Positions 6,681 through 14,368 of a stretch of DNA of 16,231 nt are shown here, in pieces. Every line of letters begins with the position of its first letter. The stretch's first letter is position 1. A program made the translations under genes and the position numbers. The notes below the pieces were generated by a model that saw only the letters and a program-made list of their open reading frames with translations, did no database searches and had not been told where the DNA came from. Origin of the DNA: an uncultured Eubacteriales bacterium (lineage in GTDB: Bacteria > Bacillota > Clostridia > Oscillospirales > Acutalibacteraceae); contig CAKUXU010000011.1 of the NCBI GenBank assembly GCA_934700635.1, positions 1 through 16,231 of the forward strand, given 5' to 3'.

Positions 6681-8177
6681 ATGAATCAAATTTCAAATTT
6701 GAAACAAACTAACTTGTTTTATGAGTTCACGCTCACTTGCTTAAGAGTTATTTCTTTTTTGATTTATGTTGTTGGATTTTTAGATATTTCATATAATACA
6801 ATGCTCATAGGGGTTTTGATTCTGTGGACTTGCAATGTGGTATACAGTTTGAAAAAATCTAGACTTTTGTTTTTGGTTTTCAATATAGTTTTGTTTGTTT
6901 TTTTAATAAGTCGTCCAACTATAGATTTATTTCGTAAAGATATGTGGTGGCAATATAAAACGTCAGAAAATTTATTCTCGCTTGGAAGCCTTTATATTTC
7001 AATGGTTTTTCTATGGATCGGGTATTATATTGGTGAGAAAATAATTAAAAAATACGAAAATAAACCAAGAAAAATCAGCACGCTTTTAAATGCTTCTTCT
7101 GAAAAAAAATTTACTGAAAATCTTGAATTTATTTCTTTGACGTTATTTTATATCAGTATTTTTTCAATTTTTGTTGTTGAACTTGAAAAGTTTTTATACA
7201 TGCGTGGAAAAAATTACGAGGAAATATACGTTTCTTTCAGAACACAGTTACCTTTTTTTGTAAATGCTATTGCCTCAATGAATAAATATTTTTTATGTGT
7301 TTTTTTGGCTACAATGCCAACTAAAAGAAAATCTGTTTTTCCACTTCTGCTTTATGTTTTTTCAGCAGTCCCTTATTTTTTAATAGGTGCAAGATTTAAG
7401 TTGGTTGTTAATGCACTTTTTATGGTTGTTTATTTTATAATAAGAGAAATACTTGAAAATAAAAAAAGATGGATAGGAAAATTTGAGAAAACAATGTTTA
7501 TAGTTTCAGCTCCGCTTGTTATTGCATTTTTAGGAGCCTACAATTATATTAGAGAAGGTAAAAAAGTTGCTTATAAAGGTTTTTTCGATCTTATAGTTGA
7601 TTTTTTTTACAAACAAGGAGTTTCGTTTGAAATACTTAAAATTGGTTATAAAACTTTACCGAAAATAAAATATACCGGATTTGTTAACTACACTTTTGGG
7701 GAGATTCTTGATTATTTAATGCATAGTAATATATCGAACTTACTTTTCGGAACAAAAGCTTTTGAAGGAGGTCAAAATGAAACTCTAGGGCTTTATAGTA
7801 ATCTTTTAGCACACAGAATGGCTTATACTGCTGCACCTGATTGGTTTTTGGCAGGTCATGGCTGGGGCTCTTGTTATTTGCTTGATACTTATGCTGACTG
7901 GGGATATTTTGGAATAATAATATTTAGTATTTTCTTAGGTATTGTGTTTTCGTCAATGATGTATTTCATTAAAAAAGGAAAATTTGCATGTACTGTAGTG
8001 CTTTTGATTCTTACAAGTATTTATTATTGTCCACGCAGTTGTGCGCTTTCTTGGATCAGCTTCATAGTTTATTTGCAGTTTTATGTTCCGTTGGCAATGT
8101 GTTTTATTGTGGCAGTACTTTTGATAAAAAATTACAGCTTGAAAAATCAGCTTGTTTGCAAAAGTGATGAATTTTAG
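6681..8177 (+). CDS. wzy: Wzy-like polysaccharide polymerase
   Basis: A 498-residue, strongly hydrophobic protein with roughly a dozen predicted membrane segments and a larger loop in the second half (about residues 300-400). That layout is typical of Wzy-type O-antigen/capsule polymerases, which join lipid-linked repeat units on the outer face of the membrane. Sequence motifs are weak in this family. The call rests on topology, size and position between two glycosyltransferases and the Wzz- and Wzx-like genes. A gap of 78 AT-rich nt separates it from the previous gene, with GAGGA about 7 nt before the ATG. An O-antigen ligase is the main alternative. Confidence 0.75.
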   Translation: MNQISNLKQTNLFYEFTLTCLRVISFLIYVVGFLDISYNTMLIGVLILWTCNVVYSLKKSRLLFLVFNIVLFVFLISRPTIDLFRKDMWWQYKTSENLFSLGSLYISMVFLWIGYYIGEKIIKKYENKPRKISTLLNASSEKKFTENLEFISLTLFYISIFSIFVVELEKFLYMRGKNYEEIYVSFRTQLPFFVNAIASMNKYFLCVFLATMPTKRKSVFPLLLYVFSAVPYFLIGARFKLVVNALFMVVYFIIREILENKKRWIGKFEKTMFIVSAPLVIAFLGAYNYIREGKKVAYKGFFDLIVDFFYKQGVSFEILKIGYKTLPKIKYTGFVNYTFGEILDYLMHSNISNLLFGTKAFEGGQNETLGLYSNLLAHRMAYTAAPDWFLAGHGWGSCYLLDTYADWGYFGIIIFSIFLGIVFSSMMYFIKKGKFACTVVLLILTSIYYCPRSCALSWISFIVYLQFYVPLAMCFIVAVLLIKNYSLKNQLVCKSDEF

Positions 8178-8233
8178 TTTTTAATAAAGAAAGGTTGTGA
8201 ACAGAGATTGCATATTTTGCATATCTCGTAGGT

Positions 8234-9052
8234 ATGTTAGAACATTTTGGATTAGAAGATATTTGGGTAGTAATTAAGAAGAAAAAGAATTTAATTGTAG
8301 CAATTTCAGTTTTATTTTTAATACTATTTAGTTTTAATGCTTATGGTAAACTCAAAAATTCAACCGAAAGCAATGAAGAAGGCAAACCGCTTTATGCATA
8401 TTCTCTTTCTTATTATGTTCAGCCGAATATTTCGGGAGTAAATTATGAAAGTAAAGACGGTGAATTTTATAGAGGACTTCCAAATGATTATATAGCACTT
8501 TTAAATACTGATGCTTGTGCAAGCTATCTTTATGATGGACTTAGTAAAATGTATTCTGAGGAATATTTAAAGAAAAACAGTGAATTTAATCCTAAAAATA
8601 TTAAAGGACTTCCTCCGGTACAAGCAATAAAAAATCTTTATAAAATTAAAAGATATAAAAGTACAATGATTTTTAATGTTTACGCAGTTGCATATGACCA
8701 AGATCTTTCGCAATCAATTTCAAATATTTTAAAGGAATATATTGAAAACAATATTGAGCCTAAAGTTAAAGAGGCAAGCTTGGAGCTTTCGGGTAAAGCA
8801 GTTAAAACAGTAAATTCTTCTGAAGAGTTAAGTGCAGATGACGAAGAATTAAAAAATAATGTATCTTCTTTTTCAGGAAGTAAAAAAGTAATTAAGGTGT
8901 GCATCAAAAATATAGTCGTTCCGATGATTGGAATTTTACTTCTTTTGGTATTTGCTTTAGCATTTAAGTCGTTTTTGAATCCGACTATGAATAGAAAATC
9001 CGATTTTGCTACTTATGGTGTTCCTATCATAGGTGAAATAAAAGATAAATAA
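8234..9052 (+). CDS. Wzz-type chain-length / co-polymerase protein
   Basis: A 272-residue protein with the polysaccharide co-polymerase layout: a short cytoplasmic N-terminus, a membrane helix (about 19-37), a roughly 190-residue extracytoplasmic domain, a second helix (about 227-245) and a cytoplasmic tail ending YGVPIIGEIKDK. The ending resembles the LGVPVLGxIP tail at which Wzz-like proteins meet their BY-kinase partner. Such proteins set chain length together with Wzy. The extracellular domain is longer and more polar than in short CapA forms. The ATG at 8234 has only a poor ribosome site; the nearest good one (AAAGG, 8190-8194) is about 39 nt upstream with no usable in-frame start. A stop at 8198-8200 limits any upstream extension to 11 codons. 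Confidence 0.8.
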   Translation: MLEHFGLEDIWVVIKKKKNLIVAISVLFLILFSFNAYGKLKNSTESNEEGKPLYAYSLSYYVQPNISGVNYESKDGEFYRGLPNDYIALLNTDACASYLYDGLSKMYSEEYLKKNSEFNPKNIKGLPPVQAIKNLYKIKRYKSTMIFNVYAVAYDQDLSQSISNILKEYIENNIEPKVKEASLELSGKAVKTVNSSEELSADDEELKNNVSSFSGSKKVIKVCIKNIVVPMIGILLLLVFALAFKSFLNPTMNRKSDFATYGVPIIGEIKDK

Positions 9053-9065
9053 AGGGGAGAATATA

Positions 9066-9563
9066 ATGTTTGGTTTCAAAAAAAAGTCTGCCTACAGTAA
9101 AAAAGAATCTTATAAATATATTGCAAATAATTTGATTTGTGCTTCGGAAGAGGAAAATAAAAATACTTTTGCTTTTGTTTCTTCAAGCTGTAATCTTAAT
9201 GAGATAGTAATTAACATCGGAGAAGAAGCCGGTAAAAAAGTCAAAACTTTAGTTGTAAATGTTTGCTTTGATGATAGAATTAAAAACTTTTCAGATTCAA
9301 AAGATGTAAAAGTTATAAATACAAATGGATTGGCTAAAGAATTTAAAGATGACCTTTTGAAATATGAATCCGAGTTTGATTTGATTTTGGTTTCTTTGAA
9401 TTCGATTCTTACAAAAGCCGAAGCTCTTGAGTATGCAAAAGTTTGCAAAGAAATAATCATTGCTGAAAAATGCACAGAATGTTACTATTCAGATTATGAA
9501 AATATGCTCGCTGGGTTTAAAACAGCGGGAATTAATCCACGAGGAGTTATAACAGTTTGCTAA
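9066..9563 (+). CDS. Degenerate BY-kinase-fold protein (CpsD/Wze-like), Walker motifs lost
   Basis: A 165-residue protein that lines up with CpsD/CapB bacterial tyrosine kinases by order of elements but lacks the catalytic residues. The opening ESYKYIANNL stands for the usual EAYRxLRTNI helix. FAFVSSSCNLNEIV (35-48) stands where TSxxPGEGKST should be, with no glycines or lysine. VVNVCFDDR (63-71) replaces the Walker A' LIDxDxR. FDLILVSLNS (104-113) replaces the Walker B YDxxIIDTPP. The C-terminal tyrosine cluster is missing and the protein is about 60 residues shorter than normal. The frame is intact with a good GGGGAG ribosome site and sits directly after the Wzz gene, the usual BY-kinase place. 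I infer a non-catalytic adaptor for the Wzz protein rather than a pseudogene. Confidence 0.65.
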   Translation: MFGFKKKSAYSKKESYKYIANNLICASEEENKNTFAFVSSSCNLNEIVINIGEEAGKKVKTLVVNVCFDDRIKNFSDSKDVKVINTNGLAKEFKDDLLKYESEFDLILVSLNSILTKAEALEYAKVCKEIIIAEKCTECYYSDYENMLAGFKTAGINPRGVITVC

Positions 9564-9592
9564 GCAGGTTGTAAAGATTAGAAAGGATAAAT

Positions 9593-11176
9593 ATGAGAAC
9601 AGAAAATTCAATCAGAAATATTATAGTCAGCTGTATATCTTACGGCATTTTATTTATTGGTTCATTTGTTACCCGCAAAATTTTTGCGGCAGCTCTTGGA
9701 CTTGAATATGTTGGAATTGATGGTGCTTTTACAAGTGTCATTTCTGCGCTTGCAATAGTTGAAATGGGGCTTGGCGTCGGAATAGTTTATAAGCTTTATA
9801 AACCGATCGCCTGCGAAGACTGGAACCAAGTTTCTTCGATTTTATGTTTTCTTCGAAGATCTTATGTAATTATTTCAGTAACAGTTTTAAGCCTTGGAGT
9901 TATGATTGCTTATTTTGTTGTTCAGCCGATTAAAGAGGATTTTTCTAAAATTTGGCTTATTAAAATATTTATCCTTTATGTTTTGGATGTTGTTGCTTCT
10001 TATTTGTTTTCCCATAAAAGATCAATGTTTATTGCTGATCAAAAAAATTATGTAAACAATTTAATTCATATTTTCGCTCAGGTTCTAATGTTTATTTCTC
10101 AAATTGCTGTTCTTAAAATTTTTTGTTCGTTTGAAGCTTATTTAATCTGTCGAATTGCTTGCAGATTGGTTGAAAATATATGGATTTCTTATAGATTTGA
10201 TAAGAATTACAGTTTCATAAATTTGAAAAATAAAAGTGATTTACCTGAAATAGAAAAGAAAGATCTTTTCAGAAATATAAAAGCTATGCTTCTTCACAAA
10301 ATTTCCGCTTTTGGTGCAACAGGTCTTTCAAGTCTTATAATAGTTTATGGTGTCGGGCTTAAAGAAACCGGCGTTTATAACAATTACATGCTGATTGTAA
10401 CGGCAATCATGACAATAACCAACGAAATTTTTAATAGTATTGTTGCAAGTTTTGGAAATCTTTTGAACACTTCGTCTGCTAAAGAAAAGGTTTATAACAA
10501 TTTTAATGCTCTTTATTTTCTTAATTTTCTGATTTATTCTTTTGGAATAAGCGCTTTTGTATGCGTTATAACGCCTTTTATTGAACTTTGGACAGGCATT
10601 GGATCTGCTTTTGATATTACAACCGTTCTTTTTATTGCAGCTTATCTTTATATTTATGGAATTCGACAATCTTTAACTATGGCTAAAGTTAGTGCTGGAA
10701 TTTATGATCCTGATAAGTATATTTCGCTTGTAGGTTCACTCATAACTTTAGTTTGTTCATATCTTCTTGTTAATTCAATGGGTGTTTCAGGTGTCATGCT
10801 TGGAAATATAATAGGAATATTTTTAATTCCTTATATAGTACAGCCTTATCTTGTTTATACAATGGTTTTTCATAAAAGTTCGAAATCTTATCACTATAGA
10901 TTTGCTTTTTATACAGTTCTTACTATGCTTTATCTTGGAATCTCGTATTTCATTTGCAATAATTTGAACTTTATTCAGAAATTAAAGGAAAACATATCGG
11001 AGTTTTTAATAATGTTCCATATAGGACCTCAGAGTGCAAGTTTAATTGCATGCATTTCTGTCAATTTTATTATATGTTTAATTGTTCCTAACACTTTAAA
11101 TATAGCTGTATTTGCACGTACTAAAGAATTTAAAAAACTTTTTTCTTCTGCTAAATCAGTTTTATGTAGACGGTAA
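9593..11176 (+). CDS. wzx: Wzx-type repeat-unit flippase (MOP superfamily)
   Basis: A 527-residue polytopic membrane protein with about 12-14 hydrophobic segments. Its N-terminal half resembles polysaccharide_synt proteins: NIIVSCISYGILFIGSFVTRK, then LGLEYVGIDGAFTSVISAL and EMGLGVGIVYKLYKPI. These transporters move undecaprenyl-diphosphate-linked repeat units across the cytoplasmic membrane so that Wzy can polymerise them outside. The GAAAGGA ribosome site is 6 nt from the ATG, and the gene starts 30 nt after the pseudo-BY-kinase. Assignment to the MOP family is solid; the exact cargo is not readable. Confidence 0.88.
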   Translation: MRTENSIRNIIVSCISYGILFIGSFVTRKIFAAALGLEYVGIDGAFTSVISALAIVEMGLGVGIVYKLYKPIACEDWNQVSSILCFLRRSYVIISVTVLSLGVMIAYFVVQPIKEDFSKIWLIKIFILYVLDVVASYLFSHKRSMFIADQKNYVNNLIHIFAQVLMFISQIAVLKIFCSFEAYLICRIACRLVENIWISYRFDKNYSFINLKNKSDLPEIEKKDLFRNIKAMLLHKISAFGATGLSSLIIVYGVGLKETGVYNNYMLIVTAIMTITNEIFNSIVASFGNLLNTSSAKEKVYNNFNALYFLNFLIYSFGISAFVCVITPFIELWTGIGSAFDITTVLFIAAYLYIYGIRQSLTMAKVSAGIYDPDKYISLVGSLITLVCSYLLVNSMGVSGVMLGNIIGIFLIPYIVQPYLVYTMVFHKSSKSYHYRFAFYTVLTMLYLGISYFICNNLNFIQKLKENISEFLIMFHIGPQSASLIACISVNFIICLIVPNTLNIAVFARTKEFKKLFSSAKSVLCRR

Positions 11177-11180
11177 AAAG

Positions 11181-11190
11181 AAGGGAGGAG
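11181..11190 (+). promoter_or_regulatory. Shine-Dalgarno that points to an ATT start
   Basis: AAGGGAGGAG lies just after the flippase stop. Seven nt downstream is ATT (11198), the first codon after an in-frame stop at 11195-11197. No ATG, GTG, CTG or TTG exists in this frame until TTG 11285, 95 nt from the site. Confidence 0.7.
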
Positions 11191-11197
11191 AATTTAA

Positions 11198-12874
11198 ATT
11201 TTTAATTCAATAATATCCGATTTTTATTATATTTACGAAATTTTAGTTTCAGCCACAGTTTATGTTTGCCAAATTATTATCCCTTTGCTTGCAATAGTTA
11301 TAGCTTTTGGATGTTTTGATTCACTTTTTAAAAATTTAAGCAAAAAGAGAACTTTAATATCGCTTTACGACAAGGTAAATAAAAGATACATACCAATATA
11401 TTACTGGGAAAATTCCATAGGAAGAAACAGACATTGTGATGTGGTCGTTGACAGCCCTATGGCTTCAAGGGATCATGCTGTTCTTTATAGGCGAGAAGAA
11501 GGTTGGTTTATTTCAGATACAAACTCCAAATGCGGTGTGTTTTTGAATGGAAAGGCTATAAAAGAAGATAAGAAAGTTTTCATAAATGATTCTATAAAAA
11601 TAGGCGGTATAGAATTTACGCTTTGTAAGTCTGGGGAAAAAAATATCAACAAATTAAATTCCAGAAGTTTTTACCACCCAGCATTTTTGATGATACTTAT
11701 TTTAATATTTCATGCTTTAGCAACATTTCAGCTTTGTCTTAGCGGAAAAGAATTTAATACTGGTCCAATTATAATTTTTTCGGTTGTTCAAGGGATTATA
11801 TGGCCGTATTACTTTTTTACAAGGTATATTTTTAGAAGAAGTAATTTTGAGCTTGAAATACTTGGATTTCTTTTAAGTATTGTCGGCATAACTACTACGG
11901 CATCTGTTGATATAGCTTTGTCGTACATGCAGATAACCGCATTTGCCGCAGGGCTCCTACTTTTTTGGTTTATGATATTTTTTAACAAAAACCCTGATTT
12001 CGCAATGAAATGCAGACCATACATAGCCTTTTTGGCAATAGCGTTTTTAGCAGTCAATTTAGTTTTCGGGAAAGTAAAAAACGGATCTCAAAATTGGATT
12101 GTTCTCGGATCTGTTTCTGTGCAACCTTCTGAGTTTGTAAAGGTAGCATTTGTTTTTTTTGGAGCTTCGACTTTAAAAGGACTTCAAACAACGAAAAATT
12201 TAACTGGATTTATACTTTTTTCATGTGTTTGTATGGGCGCTCTTTTTCTTATGGGAGATTTTGGAACAGCATGTATTTTTTTTGTTTCCTTTGTGATTAT
12301 TTCATTTATGCGATCAGGAAGTATAAGAACAGTATTTTTAACTGTTGCTTCATCTTTGATAGGAGTTTCGCTTATTTTTAAATTTAAACCTTATATAGTC
12401 ACTCGTTTTTCAGCTTGGAGACATGTTTGGCAACACACAGAAGATATAGGCTATCAACAGTCAAGAGTGCTAGCATATATGGCAAGCGGAGGACTTATAG
12501 GAATGGGAATAGGAAAAGGGTGTTTAAAATACGTTTTTGCAGCTCCCAGTGATTTGGTTTTTGGAATGGTTTGTGAAGAGTGGGGAATAATTTTAGGATT
12601 TACTATATTGATTGTAATTGCATTTATTGCTGTTTATGCAAGACTTTTAAGTGGTAGAAGTAGGTCTGCATTTTACTCTATTGCTTCGTGTGGAGCAGCG
12701 GGTATAATGGTATTTCAAATGGTCATGAATGTTTTCGGAAGCACTGATTTGCTTCCGCTTACAGGTGTAACACTTCCATTTGTGAGTTTAGGCGGATCAA
12801 GTCTTGTTTCAATGTGGGGATTGCTATCCTTTATAAAATCAGCCGATGACAGAACTTATGGATTAAAAAAATAA
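11198..12874 (+). CDS. FHA-domain SEDS peptidoglycan glycosyltransferase (FtsW/RodA family)
   Basis: From the ATT at 11198 the protein has 558 residues. A membrane helix near 20-42 precedes an FHA domain at about 60-145 with the phosphothreonine-binding residues G75-R76, S90-xx-H93, N109 and N117-G118. The rest is a SEDS domain: NGSQNWIVLG and QPSEFVK, a QSRVLAYMASGG-GMGIG stretch, PSDLVFGMVCEEWG (holding the Asp that is catalytic in RodA) and the C-terminal TGVTLPFVSLGGSS. SEDS proteins polymerise lipid II with a class B PBP, here the next gene. The FHA domain implies docking on a phosphorylated partner, probably from a PASTA-type Ser/Thr kinase system. The first 29 codons are inferred from the ribosome site and from the membrane helix, which TTG 11285 would cut. 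Confidence 0.88.
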   Translation: MFNSIISDFYYIYEILVSATVYVCQIIIPLLAIVIAFGCFDSLFKNLSKKRTLISLYDKVNKRYIPIYYWENSIGRNRHCDVVVDSPMASRDHAVLYRREEGWFISDTNSKCGVFLNGKAIKEDKKVFINDSIKIGGIEFTLCKSGEKNINKLNSRSFYHPAFLMILILIFHALATFQLCLSGKEFNTGPIIIFSVVQGIIWPYYFFTRYIFRRSNFELEILGFLLSIVGITTTASVDIALSYMQITAFAAGLLLFWFMIFFNKNPDFAMKCRPYIAFLAIAFLAVNLVFGKVKNGSQNWIVLGSVSVQPSEFVKVAFVFFGASTLKGLQTTKNLTGFILFSCVCMGALFLMGDFGTACIFFVSFVIISFMRSGSIRTVFLTVASSLIGVSLIFKFKPYIVTRFSAWRHVWQHTEDIGYQQSRVLAYMASGGLIGMGIGKGCLKYVFAAPSDLVFGMVCEEWGIILGFTILIVIAFIAVYARLLSGRSRSAFYSIASCGAAGIMVFQMVMNVFGSTDLLPLTGVTLPFVSLGGSSLVSMWGLLSFIKSADDRTYGLKK

Positions 12875-12892
12875 ATATAAAAGGTAATTATT

Positions 12893-14266
12893 ATGGGAAA
12901 TATAAAAATAAGGTCTTTTATGCTTTACTTTATTGTTGTAATTTTTTTTGTGGGTTTGGGGGTATTATCTTATGAATTTGTTTCAGAGGGTAAAAAGTGG
13001 GCTTTTTCTCCTATTAACAGGCATCTTTCGCAAGGATCGTCTTCACAGGGTAAAATACTTGACAGAACAGGAAAAATTTTGGCAAGTGTTGAAAATGGTA
13101 ACAGAAAATACTGCGACGATGAATCTATAAGAAGATCTCTTTTACATACTGTAGGGGATGGCTCAGTTTTAATACCGTCATCTATTCAGTCAAGATATAT
13201 ATCTGAACTTTTTGGATACAACTTGGTAACAGGTTTTGGTGCGCCTCCGGTTTTCAGTATGAGTAAAAATATAACTTTAACTCTTGACGGAGAAATTTGC
13301 GGAAAAGTCAGTAAAGATTTTAAGGATAAGAAAGGAGCTGCTCTTGCTTATAATTATTTAACAGGTGAAGTTCTTTGTATGGTAAGTCTCCCTACATACG
13401 ATGTTTGTTCAAGACCTTCATCAACGGAAATAAAGAGCGAAAAATATGAAGGCGTTTATTTAAACAGAGCACTTAATGCTTCTTATACACCTGGATCAAT
13501 TTTTAAAATTTTTACCACAGCTGCTGCACTTGATTATACACCGGATGCAGAAAAAAAGACCTTTTCATGCGAAAAAGTGAAACTTGTTGATGGAGAAAAA
13601 GTTGTTTGCATGAAAAATCACGGTAAAATAAATTTAAAAAATGCTCTTTGTAAATCTTGCGATATAGTATTCGGGGATATTGCAGTAGATCTCGGAAAAG
13701 AAAAAATGACTAAAAAAATGGAAGAGTTTGGGTTTAATAAACAACTTTATTTTGATAATTTAGAAATTTCAAAGAGTGTATATACTTTGGAAAATGCTAC
13801 AAAAGGAGATTTAGCATGGTCTGGAATAGGGCAGTATAAAAATACTGTAAATCCAATGCACATGCTTAAAATAATGGGAGCAATAGCGAATTCAGGTGTA
13901 TGTATAGAGCCTTATATTGTTAAATCTATGGATATAGATGAAAAGGGAAATAAAAAATTATTGGAAAATAATAATATTGAATCTACTGTATTTATGAAAT
14001 CTCAAACAGCAGATAAACTTAAAGAAATGATGAGATATACAGTTAAGAATCAATATGGAGAATCAAAATTTCCAAATATGTGTGCTAAAACAGGAACTGC
14101 AGAAGTAGGAGAAGGTAAACCGCCACATGGGTGGATGGTTGGATTTTCAAATGATAAAAATTTTCCGATTGCATTTGCTGTTGTAGTCGAAAATGGTGAT
14201 TTTGGAATAAAATCTGCCGGACCTATAGTTTCATCAATGATAAAGTACTTGAAATCGTGTTTTTAA
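12893..14266 (+). CDS. Class B penicillin-binding protein (PbpA type), SxD variant
   Basis: A 457-residue peptidoglycan transpeptidase with an N-terminal membrane anchor (about 9-27), the class B dimerisation motif QGKILDRTGKILA (52-64) and a transpeptidase domain from about 140. The SxxK motif is S202-I-F-K205 and the third motif is K399-T-G-T-A-E. The second motif reads S255-C-D257, whereas nearly all PBPs have SxN. There is no PASTA domain and the N-terminal region is short, as in PbpA proteins paired with FHA-FtsW. AAAGG lies 8 nt before the ATG and 18 nt separate it from the SEDS gene, so the two probably form one synthase complex at the membrane. Confidence 0.9.
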   Translation: MGNIKIRSFMLYFIVVIFFVGLGVLSYEFVSEGKKWAFSPINRHLSQGSSSQGKILDRTGKILASVENGNRKYCDDESIRRSLLHTVGDGSVLIPSSIQSRYISELFGYNLVTGFGAPPVFSMSKNITLTLDGEICGKVSKDFKDKKGAALAYNYLTGEVLCMVSLPTYDVCSRPSSTEIKSEKYEGVYLNRALNASYTPGSIFKIFTTAAALDYTPDAEKKTFSCEKVKLVDGEKVVCMKNHGKINLKNALCKSCDIVFGDIAVDLGKEKMTKKMEEFGFNKQLYFDNLEISKSVYTLENATKGDLAWSGIGQYKNTVNPMHMLKIMGAIANSGVCIEPYIVKSMDIDEKGNKKLLENNNIESTVFMKSQTADKLKEMMRYTVKNQYGESKFPNMCAKTGTAEVGEGKPPHGWMVGFSNDKNFPIAFAVVVENGDFGIKSAGPIVSSMIKYLKSCF

Positions 14267-14289
14267 AATTTTTAAGTTTTAAATTTTTC

Positions 14290-14318
14290 TTGACTATTTA
14301 ATATTTCGGATATAGTAT
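14290..14318 (+). promoter_or_regulatory. Promoter of the ABC exporter operon
   Basis: TTGACT (14290-14295), a 17-nt spacer and TAGTAT (14313-14318) give a plausible sigma-A promoter. A start near 14325 would leave a leader of about 44 nt ending in a TAGGAGGT ribosome site before the ATG at 14369. Confidence 0.65.
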
Positions 14319-14319
14319 T

Positions 14320-14333
14320 ATAATGAGCATTAT
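14320..14333. promoter_or_regulatory. Palindrome at the ABC operon transcription start, possible operator
   Basis: ATAATG-AG-CATTAT is a perfect inverted repeat directly after the -10 element, covering the expected start. The position suits a repressor operator, but no regulator gene lies nearby and the half-sites are AT-rich. Confidence 0.35.
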
Positions 14334-14368
14334 GACTTATTAAACAAAAATTACATAGGAGGTAATTT

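Noticed and set aside
8197..8275. Alternative GTG frame before the Wzz gene
   Set aside because: The GTG is only 2-3 nt from the AAAGG, and the frame stops after 25 codons with no recognisable sequence.
10328..10669. Opposite-strand open frame inside the flippase gene
   Set aside because: It is the complement of a clear membrane protein gene, has no ribosome site, and its composition is a shadow of the coding strand.
14265..14287. Possible terminator after the PBP gene
   Set aside because: The inverted repeat is made only of A and T (AAAATTT/AAATTTT) and would form a very weak stem; base composition explains it.
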